A DNA stretch of 64,000 nucleotides. It comes from Hymenobacter cheonanensis. Lineage in GTDB: Bacteria; Bacteroidota; Bacteroidia; Cytophagales; Hymenobacteraceae. This document shows, one piece after another, positions 1-8,518 of the stretch; the stretch's first letter is position 1, and the number at the start of each line of letters is the position of its first letter. The notes beneath the pieces were generated by a model. It ran no database searches. It saw only the letters and a list, made by a program, of their open reading frames with translations, and had not been told where the DNA came from. Both the position numbers and the translations under genes were made by a program. The stretch is from positions 248,001 to 312,000 of the forward strand of contig NZ_JAUQSW010000003.1 in the NCBI RefSeq assembly GCF_030581075.1, read 5' to 3'.

Positions 1-491
1 CTGTTGAGGTCAATTTTGCGGTCTTTGTTAACCGAGTTGGCGAAGATGCGGCTCAGCGGCACGCCGGGCGCCGTTTCCTTATAGGCCTGGTAAAACAGCG
101 TGGTGAAGGCCGTGCCCGAGTTGGTTTTCTGGCGCTCTTGGGCCAGCTCGATAGCCTTGTTGAAGGCCGGGTCCTTCGAGTTGCCCGACATGGCCCGCAC
201 AATCTCCACCGGCGATACTTCCAGCGTCACGTGCATGCCGCCCTTCAGGTCGAGGCCGAGGCCTAGCTGGCTTTCGCGCACATCGCGGTACGTAAGCGAG
301 CCCAGCACGGGCGCCCGCCACACCGAGTCGAGGTAGTGCTGGCGCTGCAGCTCATTCACCTGGCCATTGTGGGTGGCGTAGGCCACCGCCTTGTCCTGCA
401 CCCCGTTCGAGACATACGTCAGGAACAAGTGGTAGCCACAGATAATGGCCACCACCACAGTGAGGGTAATAATAAATCCTTTGTAACGCAT
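1..491 (-). CDS. secDF: Protein translocase subunit SecDF, N-terminal part (gene runs off the window)
   Basis: This is the start of a SecD/SecDF protein, which uses the proton gradient to help Sec-exported proteins leave the translocon. The ATG is at 491. The first 25 residues form a transmembrane helix (MRYKGFIITLTVVVAIICGY), and at about residues 76-90 the SecD signature LGLDLKGGMHVTLEVS is present. The Bacteroidetes form is normally a single SecD-SecF fusion of about 1000 residues. Only about 163 residues lie in this window, so the fusion is inferred from the family and not seen. It is last in a minus-strand series after rdgB, udk and two small genes, 118 bp beyond the nearest one. Confidence 0.9.
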   Translation of the reverse strand, partial: MRYKGFIITLTVVVAIICGYHLFLTYVSNGVQDKAVAYATHNGQVNELQRQHYLDSVWRAPVLGSLTYRDVRESQLGLGLDLKGGMHVTLEVSPVEIVRAMSGNSKDPAFNKAIELAQERQKTNSGTAFTTLFYQAYKETAPGVPLSRIFANSVNKDRKIDLN

Positions 492-609
492 TGCGTAGTA
501 GTATGAGTTATGAAGTAAAAGTTAAGAGTTACTGAGGTGAGCTATAAGTTAATGTGCAGCGAGGGCCGAACCCAACTCACCGCTTCTAACTCCTCGCTCT
601 TAGCTACCA

Positions 610-990
610 CTAGGGTGCCTGCGGCGACAATGCCGCGCCCAGCAGCCGCTGGCGGCACAGCTGCGCCACGAAGGCGCTCGACCCATTTGCTTGTGCCGCT
701 ACCAGGGCGCGGCGCACCAGGTGCGGCGCCCAAGCGGCGCGCCACGTAGCCGGTAGCCACCCTAGCGCAAAGGCCGGGGCCACGTAGCTACCCAGCGGCG
801 AGGCCGCTTCCAGCAATACTTTTTGCTTGATAACGGTGGCGCGCGGGGTTGCGCTCACCTGCGGGCGGGCCGGGCTAGCCGGGCGCAACAAGCTCACTGT
901 CCGGCCATTCAGGCCCAGCAATAGCAGTACCGGCAGGGCCACCAAGGCCACGCGTAGTAACTGTTTGAACTGGGAAAGGGAATAGCGCAT
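610..990 (-). CDS. Small putative membrane protein of unknown function
   Basis: A 126-residue protein that I do not recognise. It has a basic N-terminus followed by one hydrophobic segment at about residues 12-30 (LLRVALVALPVLLLLGLNG), then an Ala/Arg-rich part with no catalytic motif that I can see. I chose the ATG at 990. The frame stays open to 1059 only through alternative starts, which would overlap the preceding gene. It lies between the DUF4268 gene and secDF on the same strand and could be cotranscribed with them. A single-span inner-membrane protein is the most that can be said. Confidence 0.55.
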   Translation of the reverse strand: MRYSLSQFKQLLRVALVALPVLLLLGLNGRTVSLLRPASPARPQVSATPRATVIKQKVLLEAASPLGSYVAPAFALGWLPATWRAAWAPHLVRRALVAAQANGSSAFVAQLCRQRLLGAALSPQAP

Positions 991-1052
991 ACCTCGGGCA
1001 GAGCTACAAATATAACCCAGACTAACAGTTAGCCCCAAGCAAGGCCTAGCTG

Positions 1053-1520
1053 CTACCACTCGCGCAGCTCATCAAACGCGTACTGCGCGCCGCTCCAAAA
1101 CTCATCCAAGGCAATGAGGCGTGGCTTGAAAAAGGAAATAAGCGCCGGCCAGTCGTCGCGGTTGAAGAGGTTGGCGGGGGCTAGCTCCTTATAAATGCGG
1201 CTCAGTGGCTGGCCGTGCTCGTTCAGGGCATCGGCTTCCCAGGTCCACTCTTCGCTCAGAGTTTCGTGCAGCAGCGTTTTGAGGGTCAGAAACTGCTCGA
1301 AAAACAGCTCGCGCACGCCCGCATCGGGCTGCGTAAGCTCGATGGCGATGCTGGCGCGGCGGTTATCAGCGTGCAATTTGAATTGGACGCCCTTCACGCC
1401 CGTTTTGTAATTGACCCAGCTCACGGGCCAGCCGTCAAACGAGCGCACCGGGGCCATGTACTGGCCAAAGGCAGTCCAGAACGCCTGGCGCAGCTGCGAG
1501 GCTTCGGCTTTGCTATACAT
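1053..1520 (-). CDS. DUF4268 domain-containing protein
   Basis: A 155-residue protein matching the small DUF4268 family common in Bacteroidetes. The family pattern is visible: an N-terminal helix MYSKAEASQLRQAFWTAFGQYM, then VSWVNYKTGVKGVQFKLHADN, then an acidic/aromatic C-terminal half with EEWTWE and a final Trp. DUF4268 domains are also found at the end of some nuclease-like proteins, but this stand-alone version has no known reaction. It starts at an ATG 30 bp after udk, so it probably shares the udk transcript. No signal peptide or membrane segment is present, so it should be cytosolic. Confidence 0.8.
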   Translation of the reverse strand: MYSKAEASQLRQAFWTAFGQYMAPVRSFDGWPVSWVNYKTGVKGVQFKLHADNRRASIAIELTQPDAGVRELFFEQFLTLKTLLHETLSEEWTWEADALNEHGQPLSRIYKELAPANLFNRDDWPALISFFKPRLIALDEFWSGAQYAFDELREW

Positions 1521-1550
1521 AAGCAGTTATGCTAAGCGAGGCGGCTCTGG

Positions 1551-2177
1551 CTAGGCGCTCTCCGCCACCTTGCTACGCAAATAACCGATGAGTACGGCTA
1601 GCCCGTTTTCAAAATGCCGGTTGTTCGGAATGATGATATCCGCGTCAGCCTTAAAGGGTTGAATATATTTTTCGTAGGTTGGCGCCACGTGGTTGGTATA
1701 GCGGTAGAGGACATCCTGCAGGTCGTAGCCGCGCTCGTCGCGGTCGCGCACTATGCGGCGGTGCAGCTTCACGTGCTCCTGGGCATCGATATACACCTTG
1801 AGGTCGAGCAGCTTAGCAATTTCCTCGAAGTAGAACACGAAAATGCCCTCCACCACCACAATGGGCGCGGGCCGAAACACCAGCTCGGCGGGCACCACGT
1901 TGGGGTTATTGAAGGTGTATTCGGTGCGGCGCACCTCCTGGCCGCTGCGCAGCAGGCGCACATCGGCAGCGTAGGCGGCTGAGTCGATACTGGAGGGCAG
2001 GTCGAAATTTTCGACGCCCTGCTCATCGCGAAACTGCTGGTCGCGGGGGTGGTAGTAGTTGTCCTGCGAAATCAAACAGATGTCGCGTTCGGGAAAAGCG
2101 GCCAGCAAGCGGCGCAAAAACGTGGTTTTGCCCGATGCGCTGCCGCCCGTGATACCAACGAGGTAGGGATGCTGCAT
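1551..2177 (-). CDS. udk: Uridine kinase
   Basis: Phosphorylates uridine (and usually cytidine) to the monophosphate in pyrimidine salvage. The P-loop GGSASGKTT lies at about residues 10-18, followed by the family motif ISQDNYYHPRDQQ, the substrate-region pattern ENFDLPSSID, the VVVEGIFVFY strand, and the lid RRIVRDRDERG. The length of 208 residues is normal. I start at the ATG at 2177. The frame also opens at a TTG four codons upstream, which is less likely. It is 78 bp after rdgB and 30 bp before the DUF4268 gene on the same strand, so an operon is plausible. Confidence 0.95.
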   Translation of the reverse strand: MQHPYLVGITGGSASGKTTFLRRLLAAFPERDICLISQDNYYHPRDQQFRDEQGVENFDLPSSIDSAAYAADVRLLRSGQEVRRTEYTFNNPNVVPAELVFRPAPIVVVEGIFVFYFEEIAKLLDLKVYIDAQEHVKLHRRIVRDRDERGYDLQDVLYRYTNHVAPTYEKYIQPFKADADIIIPNNRHFENGLAVLIGYLRSKVAESA

Positions 2178-2255
2178 AACGGGGGGCAAAGGTAGGCGCT
2201 GGGCCTAATGAAGGATTGGGAGGGCACACTGAGCAGGTGCCCTGGCCGCCCTTTC

Positions 2256-2852
2256 TCAGCCTTCCACGCCCAGTTCAGCCACCAAAAACGCCACTAGCCC
2301 CGCCACGGCCCGCGCCCGGTGGCTAAGCATATTTTTTTCGATGAGCGTCATCTCGGCAAACGTGCGGCCGTCGCCCTCGCTGGGCACAAACACCGGGTCG
2401 TAGCCAAAGCCGCCGCGGCCAATGGGCGCGGCCGCAATGACGCCCTGCACCTCGCCGCTGAACTCGTGCGCCTCCTGGGCGCTGCGCACCAGCGAGATAA
2501 CCGTGCGAAAGCGCGCCTGGCGGTGGGGCTGGGTGGCTAGCTCGTGCAGCAGCTTGGCCACGTTGTCGGCGGCCTCGCGCTGGGGGCCGGCGTAGCGGGC
2601 CGAGTACACGCCGGGCTCGCCACCCAAGGCGTCTACTTCCAGCCCGGTGTCGTCGGCAAAGCAGGCCACGCCGTAGTGGTCCCACACATATTGCGCTTTT
2701 TGGCGGGCGTTGCCCTCCAGCGTGGGCTGGGTTTCGGGCAGTTCTTCGTGGCAGCCAATGTCGGCTAGGCTCAGCAGCTGCACCGCGGCCGGCAGCAGGG
2801 GCCTGATTTCATCGAGCTTGTGGGCATTGTTGGAGGCGAAGCACAGGCGCAT
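2256..2852 (-). CDS. rdgB: Non-canonical purine NTP pyrophosphatase (XTP/dITP diphosphatase, RdgB/HAM1)
   Basis: Hydrolyses dITP, XTP and ITP to monophosphates, removing deaminated purines from the nucleotide pool. The family signature is complete: LCFASNNAHKLDEI at the N-terminus, ETQPTLEGNARQKA, the metal/substrate block CFADDTGLEVDALGGEPGVYSARYAG, and GFGYDPVFVP with the downstream FAEMTLIEKNMLSHRARA. At 198 residues it is full length. It is the first gene of the minus-strand series that runs to secDF and is divergent from the L31 gene, with 234 bp between the two starts. Confidence 0.95.
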   Translation of the reverse strand: MRLCFASNNAHKLDEIRPLLPAAVQLLSLADIGCHEELPETQPTLEGNARQKAQYVWDHYGVACFADDTGLEVDALGGEPGVYSARYAGPQREAADNVAKLLHELATQPHRQARFRTVISLVRSAQEAHEFSGEVQGVIAAAPIGRGGFGYDPVFVPSEGDGRTFAEMTLIEKNMLSHRARAVAGLVAFLVAELGVEG

Positions 2853-3002
2853 GGCAGTGGGGGAGGAAGTGGCAAGGCGCTAGCCCTGAATTTTTGGCGA
2901 AATAACGGCGAGCGCGCTTTTCGCCTGGACTAAGCCGCTCCCAAGCTACTGCCTGCCAAGCGTAAACAGCCAGGTAGCGAGCCGATATCTTGGTGCAGCG
3001 GG

Positions 3003-3033
3003 TTGACTTTGTCGTAGCTAATGCGTACTTTTG
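3003..3033 (+). promoter_or_regulatory. Bacteroidetes-type promoter for the L31 gene
   Basis: TTGAC at 3003-3007 and TACTTTTG at 3026-3033, with 20 bases between TTG and TAC, fit the Bacteroidetes primary-sigma pattern TTG-N19/20-TAnnTTTG. Transcription would start near 3040, about 45 bp before the L31 ATG. Called from motif and spacing only. Confidence 0.55.
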
Positions 3034-3086
3034 CAGTCCCTTCCGCAAAACCGGCAGGGTTTAACAGGTAAATAGGCCCTCCCGAT

Positions 3087-3356
3087 ATGAAAAAGGACAC
3101 GCACCCCGAGTACCGCCAGGTAGTTTTCCAAGACACCTCGTCGGACTTCAAATTTATTACCCGCTCCACGATGACCTCGGCCGAGACGATTCAGTGGGAA
3201 GACGGCAACACCTACCCGGTGATTAAAATCGAAGTAAGCTCTGCTTCGCACCCCTTCTACACGGGTAAAAACATGTTCATCGACACCGCCGGCCGCGTGG
3301 AGAAATTCCGCAGCCGCTACGCCAACAAGGTGCAGAGCAGCGCGGGCAAAGAATAG
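3087..3356 (+). CDS. rpmE: 50S ribosomal protein L31, type B
   Basis: An 89-residue type B L31. It has the family start [10 protein letters not shown], the [17 protein letters not shown] segment and the C-terminal [24 protein letters not shown]. The zinc-binding cysteines of the type A protein are absent, which defines type B (the zinc-independent form). The gene has its own promoter upstream and a strong intrinsic terminator 27 bp after its stop, so it looks monocistronic. Confidence 0.97.
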   Translation: MKKDTHPEYRQVVFQDTSSDFKFITRSTMTSAETIQWEDGNTYPVIKIEVSSASHPFYTGKNMFIDTAGRVEKFRSRYANKVQSSAGKE

Positions 3357-3383
3357 CTTCTGGCGGCTTGCCGCTAGCTTGTG

Positions 3384-3420
3384 AAAGCTCCTTCCGATTA
3401 CCTCGGAAGGAGCTTTTTTT
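3384..3420 (+). terminator. Intrinsic terminator after the L31 gene
   Basis: A perfect 14-bp stem, AAAGCTCCTTCCGA at 3384-3397 paired with 3403-3416, has a five-base loop and continues into a run of seven Ts. Textbook rho-independent form. The TTTG at its end may double as part of the promoter for the next gene. Confidence 0.9.
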
Positions 3421-3444
3421 GTGCGGCCACCCGGCTGGCTACCG

Positions 3445-3452
3445 TAATTTTG
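3445..3452 (+). promoter_or_regulatory. Possible -7 box for the GlmU-like/holB/hemC run
   Basis: TAATTTTG fits TAnnTTTG and lies 57 bp before the ATG at 3509. The nearest TTTG upstream (3418-3421) is 23 bases away, slightly longer than the usual spacing, so this is a weaker call than the L31 promoter. Confidence 0.35.
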
Positions 3453-3508
3453 TTTTCCCGCTACCCGCCGGCTAATTACCAGCCAGCCGTAGCCAACTGT
3501 TTCCTGCC

Positions 3509-4720
3509 ATGCACCTTCTGCTGTTCGACGACCCGGCCATTCGGCCGCACCTGCTGCCGCTCACCTTCACGCGGCCGGTGGCGGCGCTGCGCTGCGGCAT
3601 CCTCACTATTGCCGAGAAGTGGGAGCGCCGGCTAGCCCCTGCGTCGGTGGGCTACCTCACGCAGCCTTATTTGCAGGCCAAGTTTCCGGCCGGTAACGTG
3701 GCTGGTGCGGCCCTGGTCGTGAACGGCGCCGTGTGCCCCGACGACCTGCTGGCCCGCCAGGTGCTGGCCCTGCGGCCCGGCCAGGGCCTCTACTGCGGCG
3801 AAACGCTGGTAGCCGCCCACCTCGCCGACGCCTCCAAGGTAGCCGAGCTGATTCAGGACGGCCTGGAAGTGCGCCAGTCGCCCGAGGATGTGTCGGTAAT
3901 TGAGCGGCCCTGGCACCTGTTTCTGCGCAATGGCGCGGAGATTCGCCAGGATTTTGCGCTGCTCACGGCCGGGCGCACCTCGCAGCCGGTAGGCGATGCG
4001 CATACCATTGTGTACGGCGCCGAAAATATCTTTATTGAAGAAGGGGTAAAAATCCGCGCCGCCATTCTCAATGCCGAAGACGGCCCCATTTACCTGGGCA
4101 AAAACTCGCAGGTGCACGAGGGCGCCATCATCAAAGGGCCGCTAGCCCTGTGCGAGGGCAGCCACGTGAACGCCGGCGCCAAGCTGCGCGGCGACAACAC
4201 CATTGGTCCGTTTTCGAAAGTAGGCGGCGAGGTGGGCAATAGCATTTTGCTGGGCTACAGCAACAAAGGCCACGACGGCTACCTCGGCAACTCGGTTATC
4301 GGCGAGTGGTGCAACCTGGGCGCCGACACCAACACCAGCAACCTCAAGAACAACTACGCCCCGGTAAAAGTGTGGAGCCACGCCGCCAAGCGCTTTGTGG
4401 ATACCGGCCAGACTTTCTGCGGCCTGCTCATGGGCGACCACGCCAAGGCGGGCATCAACACCATGTTCAACACCGGCACGGTGGTGGGCGTGGGGGCTAA
4501 TATCTTCGGCGCGGGCTTCCCGCGCACCTTCATCCCGAGCTTCAGCTGGGGCGGCGCCGCGGGCTTTGAGACCTTCAAACTCAACAAGTTTGCTGAGGTG
4601 GCCGAGCGCGTGATGAGCCGGCGCGGGCTAGCCTATGATGCGGTGGAGCAAGGCGTTATTGCGGAGGTTTTCAAGCAGACGGAGGAAGATAGGGTTTGGG
4701 AGAAGACCAAAGTAGTATGA
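3509..4720 (+). CDS. GlmU-like sugar nucleotidyltransferase / acetyltransferase
   Basis: A 403-residue protein of the Bacteroidetes alternative-GlmU family, thought to make UDP-GlcNAc for peptidoglycan and envelope glycans by combined N-acetyltransferase and uridylyltransferase activity. The N-terminus (LLLFDDPAIRPHLLPLTFTRPVAALRCGILTI) is the diverged nucleotidyltransferase domain. Residues from about 170 on form a left-handed beta-helix of hexapeptide repeats (IEEGVKI, IYLGKNSQVHEGAIIKGP, NAGAKLRGDNTIGPFSKVGGEV), followed by GDHAKAGINTMFNTGTVVG. The classic GlmU motif LAAGxGTRM is not present, as expected for this branch. Its TGA overlaps the holB ATG in an ATGA junction, so translation is probably coupled. 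Confidence 0.85.
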   Translation: MHLLLFDDPAIRPHLLPLTFTRPVAALRCGILTIAEKWERRLAPASVGYLTQPYLQAKFPAGNVAGAALVVNGAVCPDDLLARQVLALRPGQGLYCGETLVAAHLADASKVAELIQDGLEVRQSPEDVSVIERPWHLFLRNGAEIRQDFALLTAGRTSQPVGDAHTIVYGAENIFIEEGVKIRAAILNAEDGPIYLGKNSQVHEGAIIKGPLALCEGSHVNAGAKLRGDNTIGPFSKVGGEVGNSILLGYSNKGHDGYLGNSVIGEWCNLGADTNTSNLKNNYAPVKVWSHAAKRFVDTGQTFCGLLMGDHAKAGINTMFNTGTVVGVGANIFGAGFPRTFIPSFSWGGAAGFETFKLNKFAEVAERVMSRRGLAYDAVEQGVIAEVFKQTEEDRVWEKTKVV

Positions 4721-5850
4721 CCTTCGCCGATATCCCCAACCAAGCTGCCCTCAAAGAAGTACTGCGCCAGTCGGTGCAGCGCGGGCACGTAGCGCACGCC
4801 CAGCTGTTTCGCGGGGCCGAAGGCTCGGCGGCGCTGCCGCTAGCCCTGGCCTACGCCCAATACCTCAACTGCGAGGGCCGCGCCGACGACGCACCCGATA
4901 GCTGCGGCCACTGCCCCGCCTGCCTGAAAATCAGTAAGCTGGCGCACCCCGACCTCAACTTTATCCTGCCCACTACCACCACCAAGGCGGTGCCCAAGGA
5001 TGCCACCAGCGGCCGGTTTATGGCCGAGTGGCGCACCTTCCTGGCCGAAAGCCCCTACCAGGGCTTCAACGACTGGATGCAGCACATTGGGGCCGAAAAC
5101 AAGCAGGGCAGCATCTCGAAGGAAGAAGCCGGGCAGTTGCTCAAGCTCGTCAGCCTCAAGGCGTTCGAGGCGCGGTTTAAGCTCGTTATCATCTGGCTAC
5201 CCGAGCTGATGCACCCGGCTGCGGCCAACGCCGTGCTCAAGCTGCTGGAGGAGCCGCCGCCCACCACGGTGTTTTTGCTCGTGAGCAATGAGCCCGAGCG
5301 GCTGCTGCCCACCATCTTGAGCCGGGTGCAGCCGGTGGCCGTGCGGCCGTTTTCGGAAGATGACATTGCCACCTACCTGCGCACGCACTACCACGTGCCC
5401 GAAGTGAAAGCCCGCCAGGTGGCGCAGCTGGCCGAGGGCAACCTGGGCGCCGCCATCGCCAGCCGCGAGCAGAGCGCCGACCACGACTACGCCGAGTTTT
5501 TCATCAAGTGGATGCGTAAGTGCTTTACCTTGAAAATGAGTGATGTGTTGGCCCTAGCCGATGAGTTTCAGAAGATGGGCCGCGAAAACCAGAAGGAGCA
5601 GCTCAGCTTTTCGCTAGGCCTGCTGCGCAAGGTGCTGCTCTTCGGCATCGACCCGCAGATGGTGCCGCACCTGCCCAGCGGCGAGCAGCAGTTTGTGCAG
5701 GGTTTCAGCAAGTTCGTAACCGCCCGCAACGCCGACCAGCTTACCGAGGAGCTGAACACGGCCCACTACCACATCGAGCGCAACGCCAACCCGCGCATGG
5801 TTTTCGTCGATACCTCGCTGCGCATGGGCCAGCAGCTGCGCCAAGCCTAG
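4717..5850 (+). CDS. holB: DNA polymerase III subunit delta'
   Basis: Clamp-loader subunit of 377 residues. The Zn-binding region CEGRADDAPDSCGHCPAC is near residues 48-65. It is followed by HPDLNFI, the ISKEEAGQLLKLVSLKAFEARFKLVIIW strand corresponding to Walker B, and ANAVLKLLEEPPPTTVFLLVSNEPERLLPTILSRVQ, which contains the SRxQ sensor. The P-loop position reads GAEGSAALPLA, so the Walker lysine is missing. That is compatible with delta' not hydrolysing ATP. I start at the ATG at 4717 because it overlaps the upstream stop (ATGA). The frame opens seven codons earlier only with a non-ATG start. Confidence 0.92.
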   Translation: MTFADIPNQAALKEVLRQSVQRGHVAHAQLFRGAEGSAALPLALAYAQYLNCEGRADDAPDSCGHCPACLKISKLAHPDLNFILPTTTTKAVPKDATSGRFMAEWRTFLAESPYQGFNDWMQHIGAENKQGSISKEEAGQLLKLVSLKAFEARFKLVIIWLPELMHPAAANAVLKLLEEPPPTTVFLLVSNEPERLLPTILSRVQPVAVRPFSEDDIATYLRTHYHVPEVKARQVAQLAEGNLGAAIASREQSADHDYAEFFIKWMRKCFTLKMSDVLALADEFQKMGRENQKEQLSFSLGLLRKVLLFGIDPQMVPHLPSGEQQFVQGFSKFVTARNADQLTEELNTAHYHIERNANPRMVFVDTSLRMGQQLRQA

Positions 5851-5880
5851 TAGCACGAAGCAGAAGCTTCGCGCTGCTTC

Positions 5881-5888
5881 TACCTTTG
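5881..5888 (+). promoter_or_regulatory. TAnnTTTG box immediately before the DUF2279 gene
   Basis: TACCTTTG ends four bases before the ATG at 5893. If used as a -7 element, transcription would begin at or just after the start codon, giving a nearly leaderless mRNA. No clear TTTG element is visible 19-21 bases upstream, so this may be chance. Confidence 0.3.
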
Positions 5889-5892
5889 CCCG

Positions 5893-6834
5893 ATGCGCCA
5901 CTGCCTGTATTCGTTTTTGCTAGCCCTCAGCCTGGCGGCCAGCCAGCCGGCAGCGGCGCAGGTGGGCATATCGGCCCCCGACCCGGCCCAGAACACCGGC
6001 ATCAACCAGGGCCGGTTTATTGGCGTGGTGGTGGGCACGGCGGCCGTTTACGCGCTGACTTCCTACTTCTTAGGAAAAACGTGGTACACCAAGCGCGTGC
6101 CGTTTCACACCTTCAACGACAACGGCGAGTGGCTGCAAATGGACAAGGTGGGCCACGCCACCACGGCCTACGCCATCAGCCGGGGCGAGTACGAGCTGTT
6201 TCGCTGGAGCGGGGTTAACGAGCGCGCCTCGGTGCTCACAGGCGGGCTCATTGCGCTGCTTTACCAGACCACCATCGAGCTGTTCGATGGCCGCTCCGAA
6301 GGCTGGGGCTTCTCGAAGGGCGACATGGCAGCCAACTTCACCGGCATTGGCTTGTTTGTGGGGCAGCAGTACGGGTTTGGGGAGCAGAAAATGGGCCTGC
6401 GCTACGGCTGGCGCCAGAGCATATACCCACAGTATCGCCCCAATCTGTTGGGCAAAACCGTTGGCAACCAAATGTTGAAGGATTACAATGGGCAGCAGTA
6501 CTGGCTGTCGCTCAACCTGGCCTCGGTGCTGCCGGTGGGGCCGTCGTTTCCGCGCTGGCTCAACCTCGACTTGGGCTACAGCGGCAGCGGCATGACCGGC
6601 GGCCACGCCAACCCGCCCTACTTCGACGCCGAAGGCAAAGAGGTGAAATTCACCCGCTACCGCCAGTTTTACCTCTCGCCCGATATCACGCTAGCCCGCC
6701 TGCCGGGCCTCAACGGCACTACCGCGCAGCCGCTGGTGAGCGCCGGGCAATTCTTTAAAATTCCGGCACCCTCCCTCGAATTCAATCGTTTGAATGGCGT
6801 GCGCTTTCACCCGCTGCTGTTGCCGAAAGATTAA
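5893..6834 (+). CDS. DUF2279 family secreted or outer-envelope protein
   Basis: A 313-residue protein with a signal peptide (MRHCLYSFLLALSLAASQPAAAQ). The DUF2279 core runs from about residue 40 to 160: hydrophobic segments with WYTKRVPFHTFNDNGEWLQMDKVGHATTAYAIS, then GRSEGWGFSKGDMAANFTGIG. The DK-x-GH motif is the family hallmark (the related YfiM lipoproteins share it). The C-terminal half is rich in aromatic and polar beta-strand patterns, as in outer-membrane-associated proteins. Function is unknown. It lies between holB (42 bp) and hemC (21 bp) on the same strand. Confidence 0.8.
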   Translation: MRHCLYSFLLALSLAASQPAAAQVGISAPDPAQNTGINQGRFIGVVVGTAAVYALTSYFLGKTWYTKRVPFHTFNDNGEWLQMDKVGHATTAYAISRGEYELFRWSGVNERASVLTGGLIALLYQTTIELFDGRSEGWGFSKGDMAANFTGIGLFVGQQYGFGEQKMGLRYGWRQSIYPQYRPNLLGKTVGNQMLKDYNGQQYWLSLNLASVLPVGPSFPRWLNLDLGYSGSGMTGGHANPPYFDAEGKEVKFTRYRQFYLSPDITLARLPGLNGTTAQPLVSAGQFFKIPAPSLEFNRLNGVRFHPLLLPKD

Positions 6835-6855
6835 GCGCCGAGCTTCTACTTACTT

Positions 6856-7797
6856 ATGTCTGAACCTGTTATCCGCCTCGCCACCCGTGCCTCACGCCTT
6901 GCGCTGTGGCAAACCGAGCACGTAGCCAGCCTGCTCAACCAGGCCGGGCTAGCCACCGAAATCGTGCCCATGCAAACCGTGGGCGACCAGGTGCTCGACC
7001 GCTCGCTGGCCAAAATCGGGGCCAAGGGTGTGTTTACCGAAGAGCTGGAAGAAAGCCTGCGCCGGGGTGAAACACACCTGGCCATTCATTCGGCCAAGGA
7101 TGTGCAAAGTACCATTCCGCCCGACCTGGAGTTGCTGGCTTTTCTGGAGCGCGAGCGGGTTAATGATGTAGTTATCAGCTTTCAGGAAGATTTTGACATC
7201 AGTCGGTCCGGAATTTTGCTGGGTACCAGCAGTACCCGGCGCAAGGCCTTGCTGCGGCGCTTTTACCCCCTGGCCAACACGGCCGAGGCGCGTGGCAACC
7301 TCCAAACCCGCGTGCGCAAGCTCGAAGAAGGCCAGTACGATGCCCTGGTGCTGGCCTACGCGGGCGTGCACCGCATGGGCTACGACCACCTCATCCGGCA
7401 CCAACTGCCCGCCGACCGCTTTGTGCCGCCCGTAGGCCAGGGCAGCATCGCGGTCGAAAGCTCGCGCTTCCTGGATAAAGCGTTGAAAGAGAAGATAAGA
7501 TACGCCCTCGACCACGCCGATACGCACCGCTGCCTGCTGGCCGAGCGCGCTTTTTTGCGCACCATGGAGGGCGGCTGCAGCATCCCGTCGTTCGCGCTGG
7601 CTAGCCTCACCCCGGCCGGCGACATCCACCTGCACGGCGGCCTCATCAGCCTCAGCGGCGAAGAATACGTGGACTTCACCCAGACGGCCCCGGCCGCGCA
7701 GGCCGAAGGCCTGGGCATGGCCGTGGCCGAGCACGTGCTGGGGCACGGGGGCGCCGCCATTCTGGCCAGTATCCGCGAGCACCGCGGCGACCAATAG
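6856..7797 (+). CDS. hemC: Hydroxymethylbilane synthase (porphobilinogen deaminase)
   Basis: Joins four porphobilinogen units into hydroxymethylbilane, the third shared step of tetrapyrrole synthesis. Diagnostic motifs are IRLATRASRLALWQ at the N-terminus, VGDQVLDRSLAKIGAKGVFTEELEE, HSAKDVQ, GTSSTRRKALL, ARGNLQTRVRKLEEGQYDALVLAYAGVHRMG, and MEGGCSIP with Cys241 for the dipyrromethane cofactor. At 313 residues it is full length. No other haem-pathway gene is in the window. It sits inside the run of plus-strand genes from 3509 to 9433. Confidence 0.97.
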   Translation: MSEPVIRLATRASRLALWQTEHVASLLNQAGLATEIVPMQTVGDQVLDRSLAKIGAKGVFTEELEESLRRGETHLAIHSAKDVQSTIPPDLELLAFLERERVNDVVISFQEDFDISRSGILLGTSSTRRKALLRRFYPLANTAEARGNLQTRVRKLEEGQYDALVLAYAGVHRMGYDHLIRHQLPADRFVPPVGQGSIAVESSRFLDKALKEKIRYALDHADTHRCLLAERAFLRTMEGGCSIPSFALASLTPAGDIHLHGGLISLSGEEYVDFTQTAPAAQAEGLGMAVAEHVLGHGGAAILASIREHRGDQ

Positions 7798-7867
7798 GGA
7801 CTTACCTGGGCTAGCCGCGCTATTTTTAGGGTTGTTTGAGTTGTCATACTTGCTTTGCCAGAAGACT

Positions 7868-8512
7868 ATGAGCTGGAATATTTGCCTGAGCCGGGTGGTG
7901 GCTGTGGTGCTAGGCCTCATGCTAAGCCTCACGGCCTTCGCGGCCAAAATGCCCCGCAGCAGCAAGAAGGATGAGGTAGTGACTATTAGTACCAGCTTAG
8001 GCGAGATAAAGCTTATCTTATTCACCGACACGCCTTTGCACCGGGCTAATTTTCTGAAAAAGGCGGCGAGCGGCTTCTACAACGGTACCACTTTTCACCG
8101 GGTCATCCCCAACTTTATGGTGCAGGGTGGCGACCCCAACTCCAAGGACAGTGACCCCGCCAACGATGGCCAGGGCCCGCCCAACGAGCCGACCATTCCG
8201 GCCGAGCTGGTCGCCGGCCACCGCCACGACTACGGGGCCGTGGCCGCCGCCCGCCAGGCCGACTTCATGAACCCGCAGCGGGCTAGCAGCGCCAGCCAGT
8301 TTTACCTGGTAGGCAACCACCAGGGCGCGCACTTTCTGGATGGCCAGTACACAGTATTTGGGCAGGTTATTCAGGGCCAGGAGGTTATTGATAAAATAGC
8401 CGCGCTGCCCCGCGATGGCCGCGACCGCCCCACCACGGACCTGCGGATGACGATGCGCGTAGAGAAAGTCAAGAAAAAGAAAATCAGCCAGTTGTATGGC
8501 TACAATTACTAA
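7868..8512 (+). CDS. Exported cyclophilin-type peptidyl-prolyl isomerase
   Basis: A 214-residue cyclophilin with a signal peptide, probably acting as a proline isomerase in the periplasm. I start at the ATG at 7868 because it gives a clean leader (MSWNICLSRVVAVVLGLMLS to AFAAK). The frame opens 12 codons earlier with a weaker start. Family motifs are ISTSLGEIKLILFTDTPLHRANF, GFYNGTTFHRVIPNFMVQGGDP (the FHR-I-FM-QGGDP core), SSASQFYLV and FLDGQYTVFGQVIQGQEVIDKIA. The tail KVKKKKISQLYGYNY is strongly basic. The SDR gene begins 6 bp after the stop, so the two are probably cotranscribed. Confidence 0.93.
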   Translation: MSWNICLSRVVAVVLGLMLSLTAFAAKMPRSSKKDEVVTISTSLGEIKLILFTDTPLHRANFLKKAASGFYNGTTFHRVIPNFMVQGGDPNSKDSDPANDGQGPPNEPTIPAELVAGHRHDYGAVAAARQADFMNPQRASSASQFYLVGNHQGAHFLDGQYTVFGQVIQGQEVIDKIAALPRDGRDRPTTDLRMTMRVEKVKKKKISQLYGYNY

Positions 8513-8518
8513 GGCGCT

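Noticed and set aside
4717..5850. HolB lacking the Walker lysine as a sign of decay
   Set aside because: Delta' subunits do not need to hydrolyse ATP, and all other delta' motifs are intact.
6949..8031. 360-codon minus-strand ORF opposite hemC
   Set aside because: It lacks family patterns and is a GC-rich shadow of hemC, which has all its catalytic motifs.
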